From positions 43,921,501 to 43,985,500 of the forward strand of contig NC_088357.1 in the NCBI RefSeq assembly GCF_036884655.1: a DNA stretch of 64,000 bases, given 5' to 3'. The notes under the pieces were generated by a model. It was not told the origin of the DNA. It worked only from the letters and a program-made list of their open reading frames with translations, and ran no database searches. Source of the DNA: Musa acuminata AAA Group. Taxonomy: Eukaryota; Streptophyta; Magnoliopsida; Zingiberales; Musaceae. Below, piece after piece: positions 1-11,762 of the stretch. Position 1 is the stretch's first letter. Each line of letters begins with the position of its first letter. The translations under genes and the position numbers were made by a program.

Positions 1-116
1 CCTCAGCTCGATGATTCCGAAGGTTCGTGTGAATTCCCTGCTGCGTACGAAGGTTTTTGTTTCAAATTATCTCCTCCGATGGAAATCTTCGTGTTCTTGG
101 TTTCTTGGTGATGCAG

Positions 117-2744
117 AATTGGAGAAGATAGCATGTTCTCCGGATGGGGAGAAGAGCTTAGCTCGGAGTTTTACCTTCCGGGAGCTGGCGGCCGCCACTC
201 GAAACTTCAAGCCGAAGAACTTGATAGGAGAAGGTGGCTTCGGAAGGGTATTCAAGGGGCACTTGGAATCTGGTCAGGCAAGCAATTCCTCTCCTCCTCC
301 TCTTCTTCTTGAAGGTTGCTTCCACGGCAGCACCAAGAAGCTTCGATTTCGATGGCGCATTGATCGTAAACAGGCTTGGCATTTTGACGAATAGGTTGTG
401 GCAGTCAAGCAGCTCAATAGAAACGGGATGCAGGGCAGCCAAGAATTCCTTGTTGAGTGCCTGATGCTGACAATGCTGCACCACATAAACCTCGTCAGCT
501 TGATTGGATACTGTGCTGAAGGAGACGAGAGGCTCTTGGTATACGAGTACATGCCGCAGGGTAGCTTGGAACATCACCTATTTGGTATGCTTCTTCTCTA
601 TCCCTTTGGTTGCTAAACCAGAGCATCTATGTGCTATTTCCAGCAGTTTGGAGTCTTTGTTGAAGTATTGCTGTAAATACCTTATGATTTATCCTCATAA
701 AAATGTGATACACTTGCTACGACAAGGTGATCATGGAAATGCCTGATGTGTGCATCTCAACAAGGATATCAAGATTAGAAGCCTGTTAGATGATGATAAA
801 TGTTGTTGAAACCAAATTCGTAAACTGTTATTTGTTGCCTTCACACAGATAGTAGAGTTGAACCCAATAACCTTGGCATCCTTTGCACTTGTTAAGTTCA
901 TATTGCATTTCATGTACGTTCCCCAACTGTATCACTTTGACATGTAGCAATGTTAACTTCATGATCTGATCCTGATAAGAACCAGGTTGGGTGTTAGCTC
1001 TAAGAAAGTCTGACCAAATTCCATGCTTTATTTTAATTCTCAATGTTCATTAGCCACTTATTTCCCATATTATCATTTTAGTTCTTTCAATTGAGCAATT
1101 TCAACCATGTGAATTATGAACCTTATAAGCCAATGTTAATACACATACTGATGGTCATAGTTTACATATGACATTGTTTTTATATTTGGTGCCATCTTGC
1201 TTTTCTTGATTGTCAGGCATTCAACTTATTTGCTTTCTTATGTTGTGAGATCAAATTATATTTCTACCTTCATCCGAATAAAATATAATTTCATGTAGCC
1301 TTTTGGGTATCATTATTCCAACTGGTTGAAGTTTTAGTTGATTCATCGGGGACATTTTACTCATGGGCTTTTCTTCTGTTTCTCCAGATTTGCCTCCTCC
1401 TAAAGAGCCACTTGACTGGAATACCCGGATAAAAATTGCTGTTGGTGCCGCAAAAGGGCTCACATATTTGCATGATGTGGTTAACCCACCTGTCATTTAC
1501 CGTGACCTAAAATCTTCCAACATACTCTTAGACAATGAGTTCAACCCTAAGCTCTCCGACTTTGGTCTAGCAAAACTTGGACCTGTTGGTGACGACACTC
1601 ATGTTTCGACGAGGGTGATGGGGACATATGGCTACTGTGCTCCGGACTATGCCATGAGTGGTAAATTGACAGTGAAGTCTGATGTTTATAGCTTTGGTGT
1701 CGTTCTACTGGAGCTGATTACTGGACGAAAGGCATTCGACTTTACCAAGAGATTGGGGGAGCAGAATTTAATCGTATGGGTACGTGTTTACTTGCATAAA
1801 TACATTTTAACATTTGAATCTGGTTCTTGGTGCCATCTTCTACTTATGATTAATGCTAATACCCAGTTTGGAAAATTGAAGTTTTCAGTGGTTCATGATT
1901 CTACTACACGGTGATTTGAAAGAAATCTTGGTTCTTTTGCTTACAATTTGTTTCATCTTTATCGCAATTAGCTAAAATTGATACTGCTCTTGTTTTCTTT
2001 TACCCAACTTTTATGGGATTTGATTCTATATATTCTTAATCGTAAATAGAGACCTCAGTGTGTTTGTTCTTGTAAAGCATAAAGTTATCATAGTTTCATT
2101 GTTGTTTTTCCATCATTCATATTAGTAACAAAGTTGTTTTAGTTTCCACCAAATTTCAAGATTATGTAGTCAGTTAAATCTTCTCTGAAATGCTACCGAT
2201 AGCTTTGTGTCAAATTAGCAATTACATATGGCTTCTAATTAACTACTTGAATACTTAATTTCTTCCTATACCTGTGAGTTGTCATGTCAGAGATAAAGAA
2301 GCCTTTCTTCGATACACTAATGTGATACTTAGACTGCATGTGAAGTTGTACAATTTCTCTGTTTCTTCGATCGAAATTTTCTTCCTGCTACATTAAAATC
2401 TCATTTTTATCGTGCATCAGTTAATATGTTTTTGTCTTCTTTTCCAGTCACGCCCTTTTATCAAGGACAGGAGGAAGTTCTCTCAGCTGGCTGACCCATT
2501 GCTGCAAGGGCGCTACCCGATCCGTCCCTTCCACCAGCTGGCTATGATCACCGCCATGTGTCTTCATGATCATCCCCACATCCGACCCACCATGCGTGAG
2601 GTGTCGCTCGCGCTTGACCATGTGGCGACGCAGTTGTATGTCTCAGAGACCAGCCACAGGATCCATGACAGTGCAAAACGACTGGCCGAAGGGGAGGACG
2701 CCGGAGGTCTTGCTGTGCAAGAGAATGTCAAGAAGGCAAGATGA
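117..2744 (+). CDS. PBS1-like receptor-like cytoplasmic kinase (RLCK VII), 5' end outside window
   Basis: Serine/threonine kinase of the RLCK-VII/PBL group, which relay signals from membrane receptor kinases. Exons seen: 117-277 (its start is a guess based on an AG acceptor at 115-116), 395-584, 1388-1779, 2448-2744; all junctions keep frame. Kinase motifs in order: glycine loop GEGGFGRV, the VAVKQL lysine, catalytic [15 protein letters not shown], then [33 protein letters not shown], and a C-terminal tail ending VKKAR. The first exon of this family usually encodes a short N-terminus with an acylation site; it must lie before position 1. The intron at 278-394 begins GC instead of GT. The APE motif reads APD. 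The family assignment is strong; which PBL member it is cannot be told without the N-terminus. An uninterrupted reading frame also starts at ATG 11, but its first 35 codons look like intron. Confidence 0.9.
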
Positions 2745-3826
2745 GCTCAGGGTTATACGCATATGTACATAACAAATTTTCAATTTGCTGGATGTGGGTG
2801 CAAATCTGAGGACCAGACTGGAACTTGCATCTACAATATATGCATCGAAAGAAGGCAAACGCTTGTATATTTCTATGAACAGATTGATTTTGTTTATATG
2901 TACTTGTACGTTGGATGGTTGTAATTGTATGTACATGTGCTGATGTTCTTTTTTCATTTTTGTAAAAAGGGTAGTAAATATATTACCTCAAAATTCTGCC
3001 TGTCGGCAAACAGCTTGTTCATCAAAACACAAAAAATGAGCAGAGACCTTACCAAAAAAAACAGAAAAACCAATTAGCACATACTATTTTTTTTTCTTTT
3101 TGTATACGTGGCATAATAGTATGCTCCGTAAATCTTTATAAAGAATTTGAGTAAAATCTTGAGATTTTACTTAAAATCTTTACAACAATCAACTCAGAAT
3201 CCAATTCGATTAAAAGCTAACTCCTTACTTGATTGCAATTGGAGTATTGAACACCTTGTTTGCTGCACATTAGCTCCAATGTTTTGTAGAATTTCTATAC
3301 ATTTTCCTTGGTGGACTTACGTATCAAATCACAAGTTCAATTGTTCAATTAAAACATGTAAATTGGGATAGGACGTCTTGAAATCCATTACACTGAGAAA
3401 GACAGCATGATAAGATCAAAGTGGCATTGACAGGTAATAGCAACAAAGAGAAATCAGCTGTCACCATCCAATAATAGTTGGATCATCAGTACTGTGTAAC
3501 TCATGACAATTTGGTGCATCAGATCTGTGGGAAATAATAATCTGTTAATTCTCAAAGTTGAAGCCTAATGATTGATCATTATCTACGGACAAAGCAAGAA
3601 ATAACCTAAAAACATGGTGGGTGCATCATCAGGCACAGATTGCTGATTTTGGCAACCAATAATTTGTTCATTTAAAGATCATACAAATAAAACATCATCC
3701 GATAATAATAAACCTTTACATGTTACTCCTGAGAGACACGTGAATTAAGGTAATCTAAACTAAAGCAGAAAACAAGTACAAAAATTCCTTAAAACAATAT
3801 GTTCTCTTACACACTCTAACAAGTAT
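2745..3826. other. Intergenic region between two convergent genes
   Basis: AT-rich DNA between the stop codon of the kinase gene (+ strand) and the stop codon of the next gene (- strand). It must hold both 3' untranslated regions. Several AATAAA-like and A-rich stretches are present but none is decisive. I see no coding sequence; the short open frame near 3147-3371 has no recognisable content. Confidence 0.6.
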
Positions 3827-5117
3827 TTATGATTCTGGAGCTCTGCTTGCAAGAGAAAAGGGTGCCTGACTTGGAGTGGATGCATGATCATTTGAAGGTG
3901 TACCCAAAACATTAAGAACTTTCATACGTTGCAACTCCTTGCCTGAAAAAAAAAAGAAAGTATAAAGTATGTCGTAGTTAGTCATGAGAATTACATCACA
4001 CCCTCAAATATCAAGAACAAATTACAGCATACATATTTAGATTAATGATTTGGCTTTTTTCATATTTTTTTTACCAAAGTTAAAGCAGTTTATATTGGAA
4101 ATGTTGACAAATTAGCACCATAAACAAGCGTTCTAAGAAACATCTGGATTACCTTCCTCCAACAACAGATGTATTGCTCTTTTCTCCAGTTCCACAGCAT
4201 GCCTACTTCGGCCAACGGCAGATAGAGATCGAAGCACTGATACCATTAATAGGTCATATAAGAAGCTTAAAATATAGTGAATTTATCAGATGTATTGCAG
4301 TACAGAATAATGAACATTTAGTTGGGATACTATGACTTGTTGTATTGCAGTATAGCATAATCTAAATGCAACTTACTTTGTATATAATCTTCCTGGTTTG
4401 CCTGATCACAGGTCTTTAGGAACATCTGCAGCCTAAGGAACCTGTCTTTCCAACCTTCATTATTCACTTTTTGAGGGTCAGCAGTGAAAGAACACCCAGC
4501 AGCAGACACTGAATCTAGTGGTTCTGGACCTGTTAATCTAGAGATGGGTTTCCCATGAACATGGGGAAATGATAGTCCCACAGATGAGGCAGCCAAGGAA
4601 GTAACTGCATCAGAAACATGTGATGGATAACTCGTCTTAGCTTCCTGAATCAAATTTTTCGGCATATTTGGTATTTTTATGCAGTTGTTGCTAAGCTTCC
4701 TTGATTCTGGAGATTCAGCATGATTGATATTGACAAAATCACCCATCTTGCCTTGTTCTGTTTCGAGCTTTCTACGAGTATAAACAATATTTGCAAGTGG
4801 AGAAATTTTCCCTTGGGGCTGATAACTGGAAGGACTGGGTGGAGCATCAGGTTGCTGCCTCTTAATCCCAGCCACCTTCCTAGAATCGGGGGTGAGTTGC
4901 TTCACAGACTCTTTGGGAAGAGACTTTATAGGTGGCTTGTTGTTAATATTCCTAGATTCATTAGGCAACTCCCTTAAAGCCACTTTCTTAACAAAAAGAG
5001 GATGATGTTTGTCACCTGAAGGCATGACACTTCTAGTAACCAATCTCTTTTCACTATATTTATCGATCATTAATAACTTCCATAAGGGATGCCCCACTCA
5101 CTCAGTATATGCAGAAC
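3827..5117 (-). CDS. Plant protein of unknown function with a conserved W-K-D-R-F-L-R-L-Q C-terminal block
   Basis: Three coding exons on the minus strand: 5117-4377, 4236-4153 and 3942-3827, with GT-AG introns and frame kept (phase 1 at both junctions). The exon boundary at 5117 follows a pyrimidine-rich acceptor. The frame is closed by a stop at 5100-5098, so translation most likely starts at ATG 5070-5068, giving 297 residues. The N-terminal two thirds are low in complexity, basic and rich in Ser, Pro and Asn, probably disordered. The last ~75 residues look structured: GWKDRFLRLQMFLKTCDQ, then MLRSLSAVGRSRHAVELEKR, then GKELQRMKVLNVLG. I do not recognise the family by name. No signal peptide or membrane segment is seen. 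A 5' leader exon with promoter motifs lies about 5 kb upstream near 10150. Confidence 0.75.
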
Positions 5118-8100
5118 CTAATGAGAATACAGGAACAAAGAGACTGAACATTAGAAAACAAACCAAACAAACATCCATCAGTAAATAAAGGATAACTCAA
5201 GGGCCAGATTAAAAAATGCCTCAAACAGCTTTTAGATCAACATGCTTGGTTATTTCAAGATATAAAATGCCACTAAACAACTCTGGTCATGGCAGAATTC
5301 AACATAACTGAATATTTCATATAGATAATCATACTATACAAAAAAAGAAACAATAAAATTGAAGACTGATGTTGAATGCTTTGAGCAAAAAATACATATT
5401 CATGGTTTCTTGCCTAAGGATTAGATTAGAACACCAGATTGAGCTACTCTATCAATTCTAATGACACATATGCGCTTAAATGCAAGGAACCTGCATCAAA
5501 GAGAGCTATCTGAAATGAAGTGTACCTTTTGTTCTAGGCACCAGCTGCCAGTAGCTGAACAAACGATCCATATACTAATAAGTGTCAAATCATATGCAAA
5601 GTTCTGTTCCATGCTGAATTTATTTTAAACTTCAAGTGTTCTAACCCGAGTACAAGGGACAAGTGGACGACTGATGACCTTACATGTTTGGCCACAGGAA
5701 ATGGCCTGCTGACAATGTTCGTATGGCCAATGACATCGAGGACTAGCTAGCTACTGCTTGCTAGGTAAGCATATGCATGTGCAGTAGACTTTGTGGTCAA
5801 ATACAGCAACAAATGTTGCTTGCCTGACTGGTGATTGTAGCAGATGTTGTTGCTAGTTTGACGAGCACTTGCAGTAGCTTCTATTGCTTGCCTGGCAACA
5901 GCACTGCTACCACTAGCTTAGATGGCAACTATAGGAACAATGATTATGATTATTGATTACAAACTTAATCTATTGCCTGCCTGGAAACAGCACTGCTACT
6001 AATTGCTTGGATGACAACTATAGCAAGTTAGCAACAATAATGATGATGATGATAAACTAATCTAAGCACCATGAATCTGTGCAAAATTTGGAAACCAGTT
6101 TCTACAATTTTCCAAAGCTTATACAAAATTGAAAATTAGAAAACAAGTTTTTCAAGTTCATTTTCAAATAGAGAACATGTTCTTAGTATCATTCAGTTTT
6201 CTTGCATTTAAAAAAAAGGAGTTTTTTTTTATAATTAAGCACTACTTAGTTACCCAGGCTCATATTTTGCTTTTGTAAAATTTTGACTTCATTTCATGCA
6301 ATTGATTATGATGTAGGCATATCAGATAACAGATTAGATGGGAATGAAATTAATCGCATTGATGCCACAAGGACAGTCAACATTATCTTGAAAATGTTCA
6401 CAGCATTCAGTCTATTTACATCTTGGATTAAGATTCTAAGAGTTAAGTTGTTAACCATGTGTTGGGTCTTCAAGTGATAGATATCACAGGTGGAATTCAG
6501 ATCATGTCCATCCTCCCTCAACCATTTGGAACAGCTGCAACTAGTATAGGTTTAGGCCTTACAGCATTTAATCTATAAAAAATATCTTACATTGTCTTAA
6601 TATGATGTTTTTCATTATCAAGGATTCCAGCCTCACTAGAACAGGTTTAGCCCTTGATAGGTGCTTGAGCATTGACTATAGCATCTCTGGTCGTACATGC
6701 TTAGAAGCCTGGTTAGACGTCTGTACAACACAGAATGATTCCCATAAGGAAAAATTACAATCAATTTTTCCAATAAAATAGGCTAAACACATACATGGAC
6801 AAAGTTTGGAGCATCATGCATGTTCATCTTTATGGACAAAGCTTGTGAGTATAACATATGCACTTTCTGTTGAGATTTGCTGGTCCAACTTTTAATAAAT
6901 AAAAGGAACTGCTCATCACTCCTAAAAAAAGGAAAAGACAAAGAAATGTAGCACCACTAAAGATGAAATTTTCAAAGTTGTCTGTCAACCAAGATAAAAT
7001 AACATGAAAATATCATGCATGTTCATCTTTATAATAGCTTATATATTCTAGACAAGGTTATCATGTGATAACAACATCGCAGTGGTGCTGTGTAATTGAA
7101 AAGAATTCTATGCCTAAAAAAATGTGGATGTGAGTGTGACAGCATATTTTTCTCTCTTTAAGCTCTTAATGTATGCCCAATTCATCAAGTTGAGATCGAT
7201 ACTATGGGTCCAAGAAGATTCTGTATAAAGCACAAACTAAACTGATCCTTCAACCAGATTGCAACTCGTGTATTGGGCAGGCAAATGGATCAAATTACAA
7301 GATTTTCAGGTATGAAATTGGGATTTGTAAAACTGGAAGTAATTGGTCCCGCCAATAACCAACAAAAGATTAAAGGAAAAATGTCTCAGGCTACAAGCTA
7401 AGATGTGAGCAAAACTGATAATAAAATAACCTAACCTTGGCCCATCAAGTGATTGACTGGGGATAAATCATGTATATCAGCTACTTCACTAATGTCGTCT
7501 CAGCTTCAGGCCTTCAAACGTATTGACCAAATTTCACCTGTATAAATATAAATCTTAAGGCTCACTATTTGATTGTGGTGTGCAAGATGGAAATGTTATT
7601 CTTGCATTCATTCAACCATTCAAAAGTAATACATAGATGCAAGACAATACAGACCCACTATTTCAGTTCATGTTCTAAAGTTGGAAGCCTACACTTCACT
7701 CATGGCCTATGCTACTACGAGCAAGTGAATTAAAATAAATATTATTTTTTCCAAAGTGAACTAAAATAAAGATTATGAGTAGCTTACGTAATAATAGAAT
7801 AAAACAATGTACTATTTACTCAATTCTAATCTCAATTATAAATCAAGACTGAACTTTATTTTAGATTAATTGCATTTTCACAAGCAAATCAACTATAGAG
7901 CTACATCAGACAACTGAACATAATCTAAAAGCTATATCCTAATACTTATCATTGTCATATCAAAATTTAAAATTAATAGCATTTCACCAACTATCAGCTA
8001 AGAATAACAATGGTGTCTTTGTTTACCTACTTTGCCTAGGAATGAGGATGTCCAGGGAAAGCCAACTACAGCCTAGTTAAAGGAAAGGTCAGTGAGAAAA

Positions 8101-10147
8101 CAGAGGTAAAAGAAATACTGTATGTTTATTCCATCATTGACCAAGTATATGGTGCAAAACATTAGGCAACAAATATTGGAACAAAGATGCATTAATAATG
8201 GCTTTAAATTACTTGTTATTGAAAATAACTTAACGAATAGATGCAACAGCAGCCTTCTGACTGAACATATGAACCCATATTGTTACAAATTTGCGACTTA
8301 TTGTACGTAACTATAATACACAGATGTTGGCAGCTAGTGGCCTTTACTGGTGATTCCCAAAGTCTTCTATAAAATAGAGGCCATTACATATAGAATCAAT
8401 GATACCAGATGGTGTTTATGCTCATGCTTAGCTTGAATTGCATAGCAATGGCCAACCATAGGTTACAGCAATCAAAGAAGTTATGCTTTGTCTCACTTAA
8501 CCTGGCTATATGAATCATCTGTATCTAATCTATCAAGTTCAGATAGACTTCCACTTAATTCTTTTTTTTTTGTTCTATGTTCCTAGATTCATCCTTCTAG
8601 TAACTGATCAACACGATTTTCACCATGTTTCTGAAATCTTGGAATTGGCTAATTTTCAGAACATTCAAAATGTGCTATCTTTAACCTTTGGAGTTAATTA
8701 TCCCCTTTCAAGCCAGCCATTACCAGGCTTTATATGCCAGCCTTTAAAGAACATTAACCTTGACAAAATTGCAACAGTTGAAGAAAGTTGTAACTTCTAT
8801 ATTTTTAATGCATTTTGCAACCCACGGATTAAAATACCAAGTGGTACCGACCATAAAGGGCAGTACTTAATGGTCTGGCATGCAACCTGTGTCGAACAGC
8901 TGATTAGATGATGTTTGGAAACTTAGTAGAATATGATGACAATTTATTAGTAGTAATACATGTAACTATGAAATGCAATAGCAACCATAGCCAATCACAA
9001 TTAAAAAGTTTTAGTCCAAAAAAGGTAATGCAGGCATGCACCAGAACTAAGATCCAACAACAAAGGCCCAAAAAATAATAGTTGACCTACAAAACAGAAG
9101 ATTGGTAAGAAAAATTATACATTTGCTACATGGATTTTAATGCTGGTCCAATATTGGTTTTGATAAGCTATCAGACCAGCATGATACTAATATAGTAGGT
9201 AAAATACGAACTTGTACTATGCAGTATCACAGAAAATAATAATAATAATGGTGTGTAGGAGCAATACAAAACTATATATACCATAGCCAGTATTTGATCA
9301 TAACAATAAAACCATGTACTGATCTTCCAATCATTTTTATGTTATATTTTTAAAAAATTGGATTTCTTAAACAACCTCATATCTGTTTCTAGACAGAGAT
9401 CCATAATCCAATAAAAGATATAGAACAAAGCAGCATGCTTCAAACCGTGAAATAATCTTATTGCTTGTACAGTCCCACTTCTCTCAAATTCCTAATCTTA
9501 TTGCTTGTTGTTTCATATATCTTCAGTATACTACTTCACCATTCACAAACTGTTTGCATTAGTGACGCAGAACAAATATGAAATACTAACCGTACTCACC
9601 CTAAGCAAACAGGAACCTCACACACTACTTACCCCATACATCCACAATGTGGAACCTATAAAAATCAAGGCCTTGCTACCTGTTATGTTCCCATAGATCG
9701 CAAATTCTTGAGAACTAGTAATGAAGTAATACCCCAAAGAATATTAACTTCGACATGAAATGTGAATACCTAAACCAAGAAAACTATGATTTTTACAGGA
9801 ATCGACGACATGAAACATCCCTACTTCAAACAAAATCTCAAAAACACGAAGCATTCAGATCTTGCAGCGAGAAGATATAACATACCAATAAGCAAAGTAA
9901 CTTCGGTTGGCGATGTCGAGATATAAACCAAGAAAACTAAGATCTTTACAAGAACCGAGAGCACGAGACACATTTAGTTCAAATCAGCGACACCGGGGTT
10001 CTTAAATCGGATCGAGAATTTAATGAACAGTTATTTTCCAACAAACCTTCAGTTACAACAGGAATCGAATCAATCTCAGGAGAAGGTATTCAAATGAAAG
10101 CAAAAAGAAATCGGCATCGACAGAGGCCTCGATCGAACTACCCGTAC
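5118..10147 (-). other. Probable 5-kb intron in the 5' leader of the unknown gene
   Basis: Minus-strand donor GTACGG just below 10148 and acceptor ending TTCTCATTAG at 5118-5127 would bound this intron. The region is uniformly AT-rich with many stops in all frames and I find no convincing extra exon. Small open frames (for example 8510-8911) have no recognisable protein content. An alternative is that part of it is intergenic and the exon at 10148 belongs to another transcript. Confidence 0.5.
5870..6040. repeat. Local tandem duplication, period about 90 bp
   Basis: A segment with TTGCTTGCCTGGCAACAGC followed by CACTGCTACCACTAGCTTAG and GATGGCAACTATAGG recurs about 90 bp later with small changes (TGCCTGGAAACAGCACTGCT, then GATGACAACTATAG). 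Related CTTGC/CAGTAG motifs extend back to about 5750. Confidence 0.6.
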
Positions 10148-10395
10148 CTCAATGGGACTTCATCGCGGGCTCGAGCTGAGTAAGAGAGAGAGTGTGTGAG
10201 AGGGAGGGATCCTTTTAGGGTTAGTAGAAAGTTTCGATGTTTGGGCGGGACAACGCAAGTATGTTAGTGAACGAGATCATAGAAGTTATCGTGCGAGCGT
10301 GGAATCTGCCGTTCATTTGAATGCCTATGGATGCATGATGACGTGTCAAAATCTGAACCGTCAAATTGGAAAGGAGGCGGGAATTTGAACGGCTG
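10148..10395 (-). promoter_or_regulatory. Leader exon and promoter of the unknown gene: E2F-like sites, telo-box, 4-codon uORF
   Basis: On the minus strand the leader exon ends at 10148 at an AG|GTACGG donor. It contains a minimal upstream frame, ATG AAG TCC CAT TGA (10163-10149), ending one base before the splice site. Upstream (higher coordinates) are an AACCCTAA telo-box (about 10215-10222), an E2F-like TCCCGCCCAAA (about 10239-10249) and a TTCCCGCC site (10376-10383). TTCCCGCC is a classic plant E2F site and telo-boxes often accompany it in genes of dividing cells. Such expression for this gene is inference. No clear TATA box is seen. Confidence 0.5.
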
Positions 10396-11475
10396 ATGTT
10401 ACTTACGCAAATATATCAATATGCGGACAGAAAGAATATGCATTGCTTGGAAGGTGTGATTTCAAAAAACCGAAACCAAAATTCAACCCTTACTCTATGA
10501 AATCTTACCCAATCACACGGTGGCTCCGATCGGGTGTCGCAATTAGACAATTATAAAGAATATAATCTGATGTCAAATATCTAAATATCTAAAGTTGATT
10601 AAAACAGTAAAAATTTTAACTTTAAAAAATATAAACATTTAAATTAGCAAGTACTATAAGTATGACTATATCATAATTCAGAATATTTAATTATCAGATA
10701 TGAATTATCACAATCTATTATTTAAACTCTTAAATTAGTAAAAGTACATTATGACTTGATGTTTTTATTAAAGTTAGAAAGATCTAGCATACTTTGGGTT
10801 CATACTATAGTATGTTCCCATGTTATTATTATTAGTATTATTTGACTTAATAAAAATTTAAATAACTTGATAGGTCTAAAATTAAATTATCCAAAATGTA
10901 TATCTCAATTAATATAATAAACTCGTTTAATATTAAATATTAATTATATTGGTCCTTCCATTTTATATAATTATAATCTTATATAGAATCACTTTCATCA
11001 GTCTCACAGATAACATTATTTGATTTGTACACCTAGTAAGTAATCTCTTAAATGAAAGTAAGGATTAAGAGAAAGACACGTGTTAATAACTAACAGTAAA
11101 ACAAATAATCAATTCCAACTAAATTATAATAATGATATTTACAAATGATAAAGATTTTAGAGCAGCTTGTAAAGTTGAGTTGACTGTCACAAATTGAAAG
11201 TGTTTCAGAGTGTCAAAAGAGATCGGACCGTCATTCTCCTATTTCATCTTACTAAAGAGATCAGACCATCGTTCTCCTGGTTCCTCCTACTAAGATGGCA
11301 ACAATTGACATCATTGTGAAACTTTTCCTATTCAAGTAAAGCATAGTCAAAAGATATTGCAAAACTTCATTCGTTGCAATTTCAAATGTGAACTTACTTC
11401 ATCGGCAATATCCTTGCAGTCCACTGTCATGCTACAGAGTTGAGAGCGATGTTGTACCCGCACTCGTCTTCAAAG
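10207..11475. repeat. Copy A of a ~1.3-kb dispersed repeat that includes the unknown gene's promoter
   Basis: This stretch is repeated in direct orientation at about 17450-18880 (copy C) and, without its first ~200 bp, in inverted orientation at about 16285-17430 (copy B). Matching landmarks include AGGGTTAGTAGAAAGTTTCG, GGAAGGTGTGATTTCAAAAA, the AAGAGAAAGACACRTGTTA stretch and ATTGACATCATTGTGAAAC. Copies differ by substitutions and indels. No open frame or transposon protein is seen in it. Confidence 0.8.
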
Positions 11476-11762
11476 TAAATATTTTTCATCTGCAAATCCT
11501 CTGCAACTCGACAAAGAATTCTTAGTGGATCTCAAGTCGCAGAGGACACCATCAAATAACTTTCTGCAATTCAAGTAATTTTGGAAAATCATTGATGCTA
11601 TTGTATCCCCTCCATTAATACCCTACAGAAACAAATACAGCTTTTCTCAATTGCTGTCTTCTACATGCCAAAACAATATAAGCTTCTTTCCTTCCAGGTG
11701 TGCACACATAATTCAATGGATAACACAAAATGTCCACTGGCAAACTTTTCTCTCCCAAATTT

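Noticed and set aside
5095..5097. GTG at 5097 as start of the unknown protein
   Set aside because: Plant nuclear genes start with ATG; the acceptor at 5118 and the stop at 5098-5100 make ATG 5070 the first usable start.
8510..8911. 133-codon plus-strand frame
   Set aside because: AT-rich, no homology I know, lies in what looks like an intron of the opposite-strand gene.
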